The notes below the pieces were generated by a model. It searched no databases and was not told the origin of the DNA. It worked only from the letters and a program-made list of their open reading frames with translations. From the NCBI RefSeq assembly GCF_025751435.1, contig NZ_JAOWKY010000001.1:914001-978000 (forward strand): a stretch of DNA of 64,000 nt, written 5' to 3'. The stretch is from Albidovulum marisflavi (GTDB lineage: Bacteria > Pseudomonadota > Alphaproteobacteria > Rhodobacterales > Rhodobacteraceae). Made by a program: the position numbers and the translations under genes. Of this stretch, positions 16,738-25,414 are shown piece by piece. Position 1 is the first letter of the stretch. Each line of letters starts with the position of its first letter.

Positions 16738-17589
16738 CTATCCCTTCGCGACCTTGAGGTCGCCATACATTCCCCATTCAGACCAGGACCCGTCGTAGAG
16801 TGAGTGGTCGGTCTTTCCGATCCGCTCCATCGCCAGGCTCAGGATCGCGGCAGTGACGCCCGAACCGCAGCTGGTGATGGCGGGCTTGCGCAGATCGACG
16901 CCCGCGTCTTCGAAGACGCCGCGAATCTCCATCGGGGACTTCATCGTCTTGTCCGCGTTCAGAAGCCGGCCGAAAGGCACGCTTTTCGAGTTCGGGATGT
17001 GGCCGGATCGCAGGCCGGGGCGCGGCTCTGCGGCTTCGCCGCGGAACCGTTCCGAAGAGCGGGCGTCGATGATCTCGTAATCGCCAAGTTTCGAGGCGGA
17101 CGCGACCTGGGTCACATCCTTGACCAGATGCGCCTGCCGGCTGACGGTGATGTGGCGGTCACGCAAGATGGGTGGCATGTCCTCGACCGGGCGCCCTTCG
17201 GCGGCCCACTTGGGAAATCCGCCGTCCAGCACGGCCACGTCGGTCTTGCCCATCAGGCGAAAAGTCCACCAGACCCGCGCGGCGGAAAAAAGCCCCGCGC
17301 CGTCATAGACGACGACCTGATGTCCGTCGCCGACGCCCATCGCGCGCATCCGGCTTATGAATTTTTCCGGTGGCGGCGCCATGTGCGGCAAGGATGACCG
17401 CTGATCCGAAATCTCGTCGATGTCGAAGAAGCGCGCGCCGGGAATGTGGGAGGCCATGTATTCGGCCTTGGCGTTGCGTCCGGCCTCCGGCAGGTACCAC
17501 GACGCGTCCAGAATCCTGAGGTCGGGGTCCTTCAGATGCGCCTCGAGCCAATCGGTCGAAACGAGCGTCCTGGGATCGTTCTGGGCCAT
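16738..17589 (-). CDS. sseA: 3-mercaptopyruvate sulfurtransferase (two-domain rhodanese)
   Basis: A 283-residue protein with two rhodanese domains: an inactive N-terminal one (LRILDASWYLP...GARFFDIDEISD) and a catalytic C-terminal one with the loop SCGSGVTA, the form typical of mercaptopyruvate sulfurtransferase rather than thiosulfate sulfurtransferase. It transfers sulfur from 3-mercaptopyruvate to thiols or cyanide. The pairing with an aspartate/aromatic aminotransferase fits metabolism of cysteine by transamination to mercaptopyruvate, an inference from the shared operon. Start ATG 17589 chosen over upstream in-frame codons by family length. Confidence 0.92.
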   Translation of the reverse strand: MAQNDPRTLVSTDWLEAHLKDPDLRILDASWYLPEAGRNAKAEYMASHIPGARFFDIDEISDQRSSLPHMAPPPEKFISRMRAMGVGDGHQVVVYDGAGLFSAARVWWTFRLMGKTDVAVLDGGFPKWAAEGRPVEDMPPILRDRHITVSRQAHLVKDVTQVASASKLGDYEIIDARSSERFRGEAAEPRPGLRSGHIPNSKSVPFGRLLNADKTMKSPMEIRGVFEDAGVDLRKPAITSCGSGVTAAILSLAMERIGKTDHSLYDGSWSEWGMYGDLKVAKG

Positions 17590-17716
17590 GGTCCCCCCTT
17601 TGTCCGGTACCCACGAAATACGCGGCAGGGCGAAACCGTGCAAGGCCGCTTTGCCAGCCGCTTGCGCGGAACGCGGGTGCAGGTCAATCATCACGCGAAC
17701 CGTCGGAGGAGGCATC

Positions 17717-19141
17717 ATGCGCAACGAGGAAGCGATCTGGGCCATGGTCGAGGCGCATGCGCCGGACCTGATCGGCCTGTCCGACAGGGTCTGGGGCATG
17801 CCGGAGACGCTGTATGACGAATACCGTTCCTGCGCCGAGCACACCGCGATGCTGCGAGAAAAGGGGTTCCGGGTCAGCGAAGGCGTCGCGGGCATCCCTA
17901 CCGCCGTCATGGGCGAGGCGGGCGAGGGCGGTCCGCTGATTGCGATCCTGGGCGAATACGACGCGCTTCCGGGACTGAGCCAGGTGGCCGGCGTCGACTA
18001 TCCCCAGGAACTGGAACCGGGTGGCAATGGCCATGGCTGCGGCCACAACCTGCTGGGTTCGGCTGCGCTTCTGGCAGCCACAGCGCTGAAGGACTGGCTG
18101 GCGGCGACCGGCACGCCGGGTCGGGTTCGCTACTACGGATGTCCGGCCGAAGAGGGGGGCGCCGCCAAGACCTTCATGGTGCGCGCGGGCGCCTTCGCAG
18201 GCGTGGACGCCGCCATCACCTGGCACCCGGATTGCATGACGCGTGTCGATGACGCGCTCAGCCTTGCCAACACGCGGATGGATTTCACCTTCTCCGGCCG
18301 CGCCGCCCATGCCGCGGCATCGCCGCATCTGGGCCGCTCCGCGCTGGACGCGGTCGAACTGACCTCGGTCGGGGTGAACTATCTACGCGAACACGTGCCT
18401 CAGGACGCGAGGATCCACTACGCCTATCTTGAAACTGGCGGCACGGCGCCCAACGTCGTGCAGGCCCGTGCCAAGGTCCGCTATTCCATCCGCGCCCTGC
18501 GTCTGGCGGACATGCTGGCGATCGTCGAGCGGGTCAAGGACGTCGCCCGCGGCGCGGCGCTGATGACCGGCACGACGGTCGAAATGAAGGTTTTTTCAGC
18601 CGTGTCCAACATGCTGGGCAATGGCGTCATGGAACGGGTCATGCAATCCGCGCTCGACGAGCTGGGCGGCGTCGCCTTCGATGCGATCGACCGAGACTAT
18701 GCAGCCCGCATCCAGGCCACGCTGTCCGAGGCCGACCTGACCCAGCCCTACCACCGCGTCGGCATGGTGCCACGCAATGACGAGCCGTTGTGCGATTACG
18801 TCGTCGGGCTTTATCCTCAGGGCGAGGTGATGATCGGTTCGACCGATGTCGCCGATGTCAGCTGGGCGGTGCCGCTGGTGCAGGTGCTGGCGGCTACGCA
18901 TGCGATCGGCACGCCTGCGCATAGCTGGCAGATCACGGCGCAGGGCAAGGCGCCGGCGGCGCACAAGGGAATGGCGCATGCAGCAAAGGCAATGGCGCGC
19001 TGCGCAGAAAAGCTGTTCAAGGACCATGGGCTGCTGCGTCAGGCGCAGGCCGAACATGCCGAAAGGCTGGCGCGCGAACCCTACATCTGCCCGATCCCTG
19101 ACGATGTGCAGCCGCCGCTGGTGCCCCGCGCGAGCAATTGA
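17717..19141 (+). CDS. M20-family amidohydrolase (AbgB/aminobenzoyl-glutamate utilisation type)
   Basis: A 474-residue metallopeptidase-like amidohydrolase. Metal-binding segments are LGEYDALPG, GNGHGCGHNLLG, CPAEEGGAAK and TWHPD, with the dimerisation domain between FSGRAAHAAA and RYSIRALRL; a late TPAHSWQ supplies the last His. Close relatives cleave p-aminobenzoyl-glutamate or indole-acetyl amino acids; the exact amide is unknown. GGAGGAGGC gives a strong ribosome site. It starts divergently from sseA, with about 127 bases between the two. Confidence 0.88.
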   Translation: MRNEEAIWAMVEAHAPDLIGLSDRVWGMPETLYDEYRSCAEHTAMLREKGFRVSEGVAGIPTAVMGEAGEGGPLIAILGEYDALPGLSQVAGVDYPQELEPGGNGHGCGHNLLGSAALLAATALKDWLAATGTPGRVRYYGCPAEEGGAAKTFMVRAGAFAGVDAAITWHPDCMTRVDDALSLANTRMDFTFSGRAAHAAASPHLGRSALDAVELTSVGVNYLREHVPQDARIHYAYLETGGTAPNVVQARAKVRYSIRALRLADMLAIVERVKDVARGAALMTGTTVEMKVFSAVSNMLGNGVMERVMQSALDELGGVAFDAIDRDYAARIQATLSEADLTQPYHRVGMVPRNDEPLCDYVVGLYPQGEVMIGSTDVADVSWAVPLVQVLAATHAIGTPAHSWQITAQGKAPAAHKGMAHAAKAMARCAEKLFKDHGLLRQAQAEHAERLAREPYICPIPDDVQPPLVPRASN

Positions 19142-19151
19142 CCGGCCTGGG

Positions 19152-20069
19152 TCAGGATGGCGTTCCTTCCGCCAGACCAGGCGTGGCACGGCTGCCCCAG
19201 AGCAGCCAGGCGGCATCTTTTTCTGGCAGAAGCTGGCGAATGCGCTTTTCGAACTCGGCCAGGTCGGTTGACGACAGCTGGCCTTCCCATTTGTTCGAAG
19301 CGCCGCTGTTGAAGAAATTGGCGCTTAGGTAGAAGTCCGGCTCTCCGGTCGCCCGCTGATCCGAAGCGGCTGCCATCTTCTTGAGGTTGGCGAATGTCGT
19401 ACCCTGGGTGATCTCATCGAGCAGCGAGGCCGGTGCGTCCATGCCAAGGATGCGCGCCATTCTCCGCACAGCCGAGGGCAGGTCGGCCACCATGTCGGCG
19501 TAGTGGAAGAAATGGATATTGCCCAGCCTCTCCCATTTCTTGAACGAGGCGTAGTGGTAGGCGATCGAATGCAGGTCGAGCGCATCGCAGGACCCGCCAT
19601 AAAGTTCGTCGTCCAGGAACATGCGCAACGCAAGGCGGACGTCGCCGGGATAGCGCACCCGCATCACGTCGCTTTCCATGTGGGCCGCGTGGTGCCGCAT
19701 CGAGAAGTGCACGTCCAAGGGGTGGCGGTAGACCGCGATGTAGGCACAGCGCGGATCATAGGCGATTCCGCTCAGTGGCGTGTGGCTCTTGATGCAGCGC
19801 CGGATGTCCTGCGCGTCCAACAGGGCCTTGCTTTCTTCGGGGTCATGAAGCGCACAATCAAGCCAGGGCGACACTTCGCCCATCTCCCGTGGGCTGAGCG
19901 GACGCCCCGCGATCAGGCTGGTGACGATGATCTGCGTCCAGGTGGTTCCGCTCTTGGGCGGGGTGGAAACGATCACGTCGCCCGCCCTCAGCGAAAATTT
20001 TTCCCAGATCGACGAAGTGGTCAGCGGGCCGTCGTAGACGTCCGAACGGATCGGCAATTCCGTGGCCAT
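19152..20069 (-). CDS. PAPS-dependent sulfotransferase (Sulfotransfer_1 family)
   Basis: A 305-residue cytosolic-type sulfotransferase. The 5'-phosphosulfate-binding loop STPPKSGTTW is at residues 35-44, and the 3'-phosphate-binding region is AYIAVYRHPLDVHFSMRHH. The C-terminal half keeps ANFFNSGASNKWEG, corresponding to the family's RKGxxGDWKN element but altered. These enzymes transfer sulfate from PAPS to a hydroxyl or amine of a small molecule; in bacteria the acceptor is usually unknown. It stands alone, convergent with the M20 gene (10 bases apart). The call is firm for fold, open for substrate. Confidence 0.86.
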   Translation of the reverse strand: MATELPIRSDVYDGPLTTSSIWEKFSLRAGDVIVSTPPKSGTTWTQIIVTSLIAGRPLSPREMGEVSPWLDCALHDPEESKALLDAQDIRRCIKSHTPLSGIAYDPRCAYIAVYRHPLDVHFSMRHHAAHMESDVMRVRYPGDVRLALRMFLDDELYGGSCDALDLHSIAYHYASFKKWERLGNIHFFHYADMVADLPSAVRRMARILGMDAPASLLDEITQGTTFANLKKMAAASDQRATGEPDFYLSANFFNSGASNKWEGQLSSTDLAEFEKRIRQLLPEKDAAWLLWGSRATPGLAEGTPS

Positions 20070-20132
20070 CTGGTGGATCCCCCCGAAAGGATCGGAAACC
20101 GTAACACGGCCCGCGGATCGCTCAAAGCAGCT

Positions 20133-20603
20133 TCAACCCTGCTTGAGCAGGCGCTGCTTTTGCCGGTTCCAGTCACGCTTGGCCTCGGTCGCGCGCTTGT
20201 CGGCGACCTTCTTGCCCTTGGCGACGCCGATCTTCAGCTTCACCCGGCCCTTGTGATTGAAATACATGACCAGCGGCACAAGCGTCATGCCCTCGCGTCC
20301 CACGGCCTGCCAGAGCCGCGAAAGCTCGCGCTTGGATACCAGCAGCTTGCGGCGGCGGCGTTCCTCGTGCCCGAAGACGCCTGCCTCCTTGTAGGCGGCG
20401 ATATAGCCGTTGATCAGCCAAAGCTCCCCATCCTCGACCGAGGCGTAGCTGTCGGCGATGTTGGATTGGCCGGTGCGAAGCGCCTTGACCTCGGACCCGG
20501 TCAGAACGATCCCGACCTCAAGATCGCTTTCGATGAAATAGTCGAACCGCGCGCGGCGGTTTTCGGCGATGATCTTGTAATTCGGGTCGGACTTCTGGGC
20601 CAT
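20133..20603 (-). CDS. smpB: SsrA-binding protein
   Basis: A 156-residue tmRNA-binding protein for ribosome rescue. It begins [25 protein letters not shown], with [30 protein letters not shown] in the barrel and the basic tail [25 protein letters not shown] that enters the ribosome. The ATG at 20603 matches family length; an upstream frame extension is not plausible. No ssrA gene is visible in the window. The 3' end contains nested inverted repeats (CCTGCT-CA-AGCAGG inside AAAGCAGC/GCTGCTTT), without a clear U-run. Confidence 0.95.
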   Translation of the reverse strand: MAQKSDPNYKIIAENRRARFDYFIESDLEVGIVLTGSEVKALRTGQSNIADSYASVEDGELWLINGYIAAYKEAGVFGHEERRRRKLLVSKRELSRLWQAVGREGMTLVPLVMYFNHKGRVKLKIGVAKGKKVADKRATEAKRDWNRQKQRLLKQG

Positions 20604-20782
20604 GATCCGCAGGAGATAGGCGAGCGGCGCGGACAAGTCCAGACGGGGGGTGAAGCGGGGGCCGCCAGGGACGCCGGGGTTTCGACCCGTTGCGCCCACC
20701 TGCCGCTTCGCTAACATCGCGGGCAAGGCGCGTAGCAAGGGCCGTGCGGCCGCGCTTGCGCGATTGTAGCGGGGTGCCAGGT

Positions 20783-21226
20783 ATGTTGGTTCAAATCGCG
20801 TTGGGCACAGCGCTCATGCTGACGTCGGTGCTGGTTTCCGGTCTGGCGTTCTGGGCGTTCGAGGTTCTTTTGGTTCGGCACCACACCTGGCTGGTCAGGG
20901 AACCGCACCGCCCGAAGCTAGCGCTGGTGCTGGCGGTGGCGGCGGTCTGGGTGCTGGGCATGGTCACGGCCGGCGTGTGGATCTGGGCCCTGGCGCTCAG
21001 GGCGCTCGACATCTTCATCACGATGGAGGCATCGGTCTATTTCTCGCTTGTCGCGTTCACGACGCTTGGGTTCGGTGACATCCTGCTTCCGCATGAATGG
21101 CGGTTGCTTGGCGGCATGGCGGCGGCGAACGGGCTTTTGAACATGGGGCTTCTGACGGCCATGCTGGTGGAAGTGCTGCGCCACATCCGGTTGAGCCAGC
21201 TCGAAGGAAAGCGGAGAAGGGACTAG
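20783..21226 (+). CDS. Two-helix potassium-channel-like membrane protein
   Basis: A 147-residue protein with two hydrophobic N-terminal segments (about 3-30 and 47-75), a pore helix and selectivity-filter-like [12 protein letters not shown], and a last membrane helix [25 protein letters not shown]. The filter resembles TxGYGD with Phe for Tyr, a change tolerated in some channels. There is no soluble RCK/TrkA-N domain. It ends 3 bases before a ProC-like gene in the same direction. Ion specificity is inferred only. Confidence 0.75.
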   Translation: MLVQIALGTALMLTSVLVSGLAFWAFEVLLVRHHTWLVREPHRPKLALVLAVAAVWVLGMVTAGVWIWALALRALDIFITMEASVYFSLVAFTTLGFGDILLPHEWRLLGGMAAANGLLNMGLLTAMLVEVLRHIRLSQLEGKRRRD

Positions 21227-21229
21227 ACT

Positions 21230-22036
21230 ATGGTCTTGAAGGGCAAGATCGGAATCATCGGCGGAAACGGCCAGCTTGGCGGCGCCATCGCGCGCGGGAT
21301 GCTGACGGCAGGAGCGGTCGCGCCCGAAAACCTGTGGATATCGGCGCGGTCGGGCGTGGCGCCCGCACTGGCTGACTGGCAGGGCGTGACGGTCACGGCG
21401 GACAACACGGAGCTGGCGGCGGCCTGCGACACGGTCGTGCTGTCGGTGCCGCCCGCGCTGGCCGGCAAGATCGGGATATCGGCGCGTGACCGGCTGGTGA
21501 TTTCCGTGATGGCCGGTGTGACGCTGCAGCGGCTAGCGGCCCTGACCGGCGCGGCGCGCATCGTGCGCGCCATGTCAAGCCCGGCTGCGGCGCGCGGACT
21601 TGCCTATTCGCCCTGGGTGGCCTCGGCGGAGGTTTCGCCTGAAGACCGTGCGACGGTCAGGTCGGTGTTCGAGGCCGTGGGATTGACGGATGAGGTCCCG
21701 TCCGAAGACCAGATCGATCAGTTCACCGCGATGACGGGGCCGGTGCCCGGCTTCGTTGCCCTGTTCGCCGACGCGATGATCCGTCACGCGACAGACAGGG
21801 GGATCGCGGTCGCTGTCGCGGAACGCGCGATGCGGCAACTGTTCCTGGCCAGCGGAACGATCCTGTCCGAAGAAAGCGCAAGCCCCGCGGATCAGGTGCA
21901 GGCCATGGTCGACTACGCGGGCACCACTGCCGCGGGGATCGTCGCGATGAGGGACGCGGGCATCGCGCGGGCGATATCGCAGGGCCTTGACGCTGCGGCG
22001 GCGCGCGCGGCCAGCATCGGTGAGGGGGAAGCGTGA
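21230..22036 (+). CDS. Pyrroline-5-carboxylate reductase-like protein (ProC paralogue)
   Basis: A 268-residue NAD(P)-binding protein. The nucleotide loop is IIGGNGQLGGAIARGML instead of the usual GxGNMG, and DTVVLSVPP replaces the VKP segment. The C-terminal helical domain has TAMTGPVPGFVALFADAM where ProC has the substrate-loop SGSxPAY, then DYAGTTAAGI matching the PGGTT segment. The fold is clear, but several active-site positions differ, so proline synthesis should not be assumed. It is coupled to the TauE-like gene by a GTGA overlap. Confidence 0.75.
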   Translation: MVLKGKIGIIGGNGQLGGAIARGMLTAGAVAPENLWISARSGVAPALADWQGVTVTADNTELAAACDTVVLSVPPALAGKIGISARDRLVISVMAGVTLQRLAALTGAARIVRAMSSPAAARGLAYSPWVASAEVSPEDRATVRSVFEAVGLTDEVPSEDQIDQFTAMTGPVPGFVALFADAMIRHATDRGIAVAVAERAMRQLFLASGTILSEESASPADQVQAMVDYAGTTAAGIVAMRDAGIARAISQGLDAAAARAASIGEGEA

Positions 22037-22803
22037 GCGCAGACCTGACGCTTCCGGGGGCGGCTCTGCTTTTGCTTGTCGGGCTTCTTGCGGGCGCGGT
22101 GTCGGCCGTCGCCGGCGGGGCATCCTTTTTCACCTTTCCGGTGCTGATCCTGTCGGGCCTGCCGCCGCTGGCGGCCAATGCCACGAATTTCGTGGCGTTG
22201 ATTCCATCCAACATCGCGGCCCTTCCCGCCTATCGTGCGGAGCTTCGAGCGGTCGGGCGGGGATTGTTGCAGCCCCTGGCCCTCGGGGTTCTGGGCGGTG
22301 CGGCGGGGGCCGTCCTTCTGACCGTGATGGGCGCCATGGCATTCGAGGCGGCGGTGCCGTGGCTTCTGCTGTCCGCGACCCTGATCTTCACCGCGGCGCC
22401 GACGATCCGGCGGCTTGCGGTCCGTTTCCTCAGGCCGCGACCCGGCCGGCGCTGGATCGCTGCGGCGGGGCTGTTCCTGATGTCGGTCTACGGCGGCTAT
22501 TTCGGCGCGGGCCTTGGACAGATCATGCTGGCCGCGCTTGTCCTGGTGGGTTACGGCGACTTCCTTCAGGCCAATGCGCTGAAGAATGCCGTCATCAGCG
22601 CGATGAGCCTGATCGCCGCGGGGATATATGTCTGGGGTGGCGCTGTGTCCTGGCCCCATGCCATCGCCGTGGCCGCAGGCGCCGCAATCGGCGGTTATGT
22701 CGGTGGTGTGGCATCGCGTTCCGTTCCGCAGGCGGTCCTGCGCTGGGGCGTCATCGCTATGGGGACTGCGATGACGGTGCGTGCATTCTGGGGCGGGTTA
22801 TAG
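22033..22803 (+). CDS. TauE/SafE-family sulfite exporter-like membrane protein
   Basis: A 256-residue membrane protein with about eight hydrophobic segments. The family repeat is seen in LVGLLAGAVSAVAGGASFFTFPVLILSGLPPLAANATNFVAL and again in LFLMSVYGGYFGAGLGQIMLAALVLVG with QANALKNAVISAMSLIAAGIYV. Such proteins are implicated in export of sulfite or sulfoacetate-type anions, though the substrate is rarely proven. The GTG start overlaps the stop of the ProC-like gene. End of a three-gene operon with the channel. Confidence 0.88.
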   Translation: MSADLTLPGAALLLLVGLLAGAVSAVAGGASFFTFPVLILSGLPPLAANATNFVALIPSNIAALPAYRAELRAVGRGLLQPLALGVLGGAAGAVLLTVMGAMAFEAAVPWLLLSATLIFTAAPTIRRLAVRFLRPRPGRRWIAAAGLFLMSVYGGYFGAGLGQIMLAALVLVGYGDFLQANALKNAVISAMSLIAAGIYVWGGAVSWPHAIAVAAGAAIGGYVGGVASRSVPQAVLRWGVIAMGTAMTVRAFWGGL

Positions 22804-22979
22804 CCGGCACGGCCCCGCGGCCTTGCCATCCCTGGTTGTGAGGGCGGCAATGAGACGACATTAAGTTGTTGTTCCAATTGCAGAAAGTTTGACCTAACCT
22901 GAATTTGCGGACAGGCGTGCTCGGGAGCGGACATGCTGTCATTCAGTTCGGGCACGCCCATGAAAGAGGGGGGTGCCAA

Positions 22980-23639
22980 ATGAAGGTTCTTTCCAGATTG
23001 ACCCGGATCTGCCTGCCGATCATCGTGCTTGGATGCGCGGGGCCGGCGCCGCAAGGTGCGGCAATCGACGAAGCCGTGCAGCGAAGCATCAAGATCACGC
23101 AGGTTTCGGTGGACGTTTCCATGATCGGCCCGGCCAGCAAGGGTCGGCCGCTGTCGACGGCGCAGATCGAGACCGCCGTACGCAAGGCGGCGAACGATGT
23201 GCTGATCGGTGCGGGACAAGGCGACCGCAGCGCGCGGGTCCACATCGAGCTTGAGGCGGTGAACATCATCTCTGCCGGACAGGCGTTCATGCTTGGCGGG
23301 GAAAGCGTGTTGCAGGCGCGGGTGATGATCAGGGACCTGCGGTCGGGCACGGTTCTGTTGCCGCCGACCCAAGTGAGCGCGGGCGGTGGTGGCTGGGTGC
23401 CCGGTGGTCTGATCGCGGTTGCCACGCTCGAGGAGCCCGAGGTCGAATTGCGCGAGCTTTCGCAGGAGCTGGCATCGCGCATCTGGACCCTGATCGAAGG
23501 CCGGGCTCCGGCTGCGAAGACAACGGCAGGCGGCAGCCCAGGCTCTGTCGCGGCATCAGCCCCGCCGGTCACAATGCCCACGAAGTGCACCTACGAGCAC
23601 AACAAGGATCTGGCGCACTGCCGCGTCTACTATCAATAG
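22980..23639 (+). CDS. Putative lipoprotein, function unknown
   Basis: 219 residues starting MKVLSRLTRICLPIIVLGCAG, with a clear lipobox VLGC. The rest is a mixed fold: ITQVSVDVSMIGPASKGRPLSTAQIETAVRKAANDVL, a beta-rich middle (ARVHIELEAVNIISAGQAFMLGGESVLQARVMIRDL), and a C-terminal Ala/Ser/Pro linker before a two-Cys tail (PTKCTYEHNKDLAHCRVYYQ). It has the look of a periplasmic protein anchored to the membrane. An AGAGGGGGG ribosome site precedes the ATG. The 176 bases upstream hold no recognisable gene. I do not recognise a named domain. Confidence 0.8.
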   Translation: MKVLSRLTRICLPIIVLGCAGPAPQGAAIDEAVQRSIKITQVSVDVSMIGPASKGRPLSTAQIETAVRKAANDVLIGAGQGDRSARVHIELEAVNIISAGQAFMLGGESVLQARVMIRDLRSGTVLLPPTQVSAGGGGWVPGGLIAVATLEEPEVELRELSQELASRIWTLIEGRAPAAKTTAGGSPGSVAASAPPVTMPTKCTYEHNKDLAHCRVYYQ

Positions 23640-23680
23640 CCCGGGGCGCGCAGACCTTGCTTCGCAAGCGGTTGCCGCCG

Positions 23681-25336
23681 CTACTCTGAGATATAGGTGG
23701 TCTTGCCGCCGCAGATCGTGCGCCTGACGGACATCTTGGCGATGTCCTCGTGCGGCACCGCTTCGATATCGTCGGACAGGACCACGACATCGGCGGCCAT
23801 GCCGGGTTTCAGCGTGCCGGTAAGATTTTCCCAATGGGCGGCCCATGCCCCGTCCGCCGTATAGGCACGCAGCACGTCCGCCAGGGGGATGCGCTGATCG
23901 CTGGTTCCTTCATAGATGGGGCGTGTCATGGCCGCGCCGATGCCACGCAGGACCGAGACGTCCGTAACCGGCCAGTCCGAGGCGAAGGCGATGCGTGCGC
24001 CGGCTTCGACCAGCGTGCGGCAGAGGAAGAAGTCTTTCCACCGGTCGCGCCCGATGGTGTCCAACGTGGGCTGCAGGGCGAAATCCATCGCGCCGGGCGC
24101 ATGGACAGGCTGGATCGAGGCGGTGATCCCCAAGGCGGCCAGGCGCGGAACATCGGCGGGGTCGATAAGTTCGATATGTTCGATGCGGTGCCGGCTGTCG
24201 CGGCGGCCGTTCGCCTTCTGCGCGGCCTCATAGCCGTCGATCGTCGTGCGGATTGCGCCATCCCCGATCGCGTGAACGGCGATCTGCATCCCGCGCCGGT
24301 CGGCCTCAGAGGCGATCTCGTTGAAGCGGGGGCCGGGGAATAGCGGCTCGGAACGGTGCCCCGGATGTCCCGGATAGTCGTTCAGCATGTAGGCCGTACG
24401 GCTGTCCGAAACCCCGTCCATGAACATCTTGACGAAACGGCACGATAGCCAGTCGTCGTCGAAATCCTTCGTCATCTGGTCCGCCCGGTCAAGTTCGGAC
24501 AGCTCCATGTGGGGCTTGAAGTGGAAGGGCACCTTGACGCGGGCGGTCAGAGCGCCCTCACGCTGAAGGCCACGCAAAAGCTCCAGCGTGTAGCGGTTGC
24601 CGTCCATGTTCACCATCGAGGTGATGCCGTGACGCGCGGCGTGGGCAAGCCCGCGGGCGGCCTTGGCGCGGTCGATCGCCTGCTCCGCCTCTGATGGCCA
24701 GGGCGAGGGTTCGCCACCCGTTGCGATGCCAAGGTAAAGCCGGGACTCTCCTCCAAGCGCGACGACGGGAGCGAAAGCTTCAAACTCCAGCAGCTCGCCG
24801 GTCGCCGTGCCGTCTGGTCCCATGACGATCTCGTGCCCCGGCGGGGTCTTGCCGCCGTGCAGGATCCCGGCGGCGGTCAAGGCCGCTGTATTGGCCCAGA
24901 CCGTGTGATGGTCATGCGCCGTTATGGCGATCGGACGGTCGGCGATGATCCGGTCCAGGTCATGCCGCGTCATCGGGTGATCTAGGATCGCGTAATGCCC
25001 GCCCTGCGCCATCAGCAGCGGCTGATCGGGGTTTCGGGCCGCGAAATCGTGGAAGGCGCGGGCCAGCGCCTCTTCGCCCTCGACATGGGTCAGTTGCAGA
25101 TGCGCAAGCTCGGTGCCGCCAAGCACCAGGTGAAGATGGCTTTCGACGAAGCCGGGCATCACGGTCGCGCCCATGCAGTCCACGACCTCGGTCGCGGGGC
25201 CTGCCAGCGCCTCGATCTCGGACCTTCCGCCGATGGCGGCGATCCGGTCGCCCGACAGTGCGATCGCCTCGGCTTTCGGGCAGTCCGGGTCCATTGTCAG
25301 GATGCGGGCATTGGTCAGGATCATATGCGGTGTCAT
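23681..25336 (-). CDS. Amidohydrolase family protein (YtcJ-like, amidohydrolase 3)
   Basis: A 551-residue metal-dependent hydrolase with MPGFVESHLHLVLGG (the HxH metal motif), a Lys candidate for carboxylation in FVKMFMDGVSD, IAVHAIGDGAI and RIEHIELIDP (His ligands), and the catalytic Asp in FASDWPVTDVS. Relatives deacylate or hydrolyse N-substituted amides and related compounds; the substrate is unknown. It sits downstream of an acyl-CoA ligase on the same strand, with an inverted repeat in the 78-base gap. Confidence 0.9.
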   Translation of the reverse strand: MTPHMILTNARILTMDPDCPKAEAIALSGDRIAAIGGRSEIEALAGPATEVVDCMGATVMPGFVESHLHLVLGGTELAHLQLTHVEGEEALARAFHDFAARNPDQPLLMAQGGHYAILDHPMTRHDLDRIIADRPIAITAHDHHTVWANTAALTAAGILHGGKTPPGHEIVMGPDGTATGELLEFEAFAPVVALGGESRLYLGIATGGEPSPWPSEAEQAIDRAKAARGLAHAARHGITSMVNMDGNRYTLELLRGLQREGALTARVKVPFHFKPHMELSELDRADQMTKDFDDDWLSCRFVKMFMDGVSDSRTAYMLNDYPGHPGHRSEPLFPGPRFNEIASEADRRGMQIAVHAIGDGAIRTTIDGYEAAQKANGRRDSRHRIEHIELIDPADVPRLAALGITASIQPVHAPGAMDFALQPTLDTIGRDRWKDFFLCRTLVEAGARIAFASDWPVTDVSVLRGIGAAMTRPIYEGTSDQRIPLADVLRAYTADGAWAAHWENLTGTLKPGMAADVVVLSDDIEAVPHEDIAKMSVRRTICGGKTTYISE

Positions 25337-25353
25337 CGCGGCCTCCGGTATGA

Positions 25354-25368
25354 ATACCCAAGGGGTAT
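25354..25368. promoter_or_regulatory. 15-base dyad ATACCC-N3-GGGTAT, candidate repressor site
   Basis: A perfect inverted repeat 18 bases before the amidohydrolase start (on its coding strand ATACCC-CTT-GGGTAT), preceded by TTGACG. The shape resembles operators bound by CsoR/CstR/FrmR-type repressors. No such regulator gene is present in the window, so the match is only by pattern. Confidence 0.3.
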
Positions 25369-25414
25369 CGTCAAGCCGTGGCCCCTGCCATTCCCCAAAA
25401 GGGATATTTCCGGA

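Noticed and set aside
20123-20160. Nested inverted repeats at the 3' end of smpB as a terminator
   Set aside because: The inner palindrome lies within the coding sequence and no U-run follows on the minus strand.
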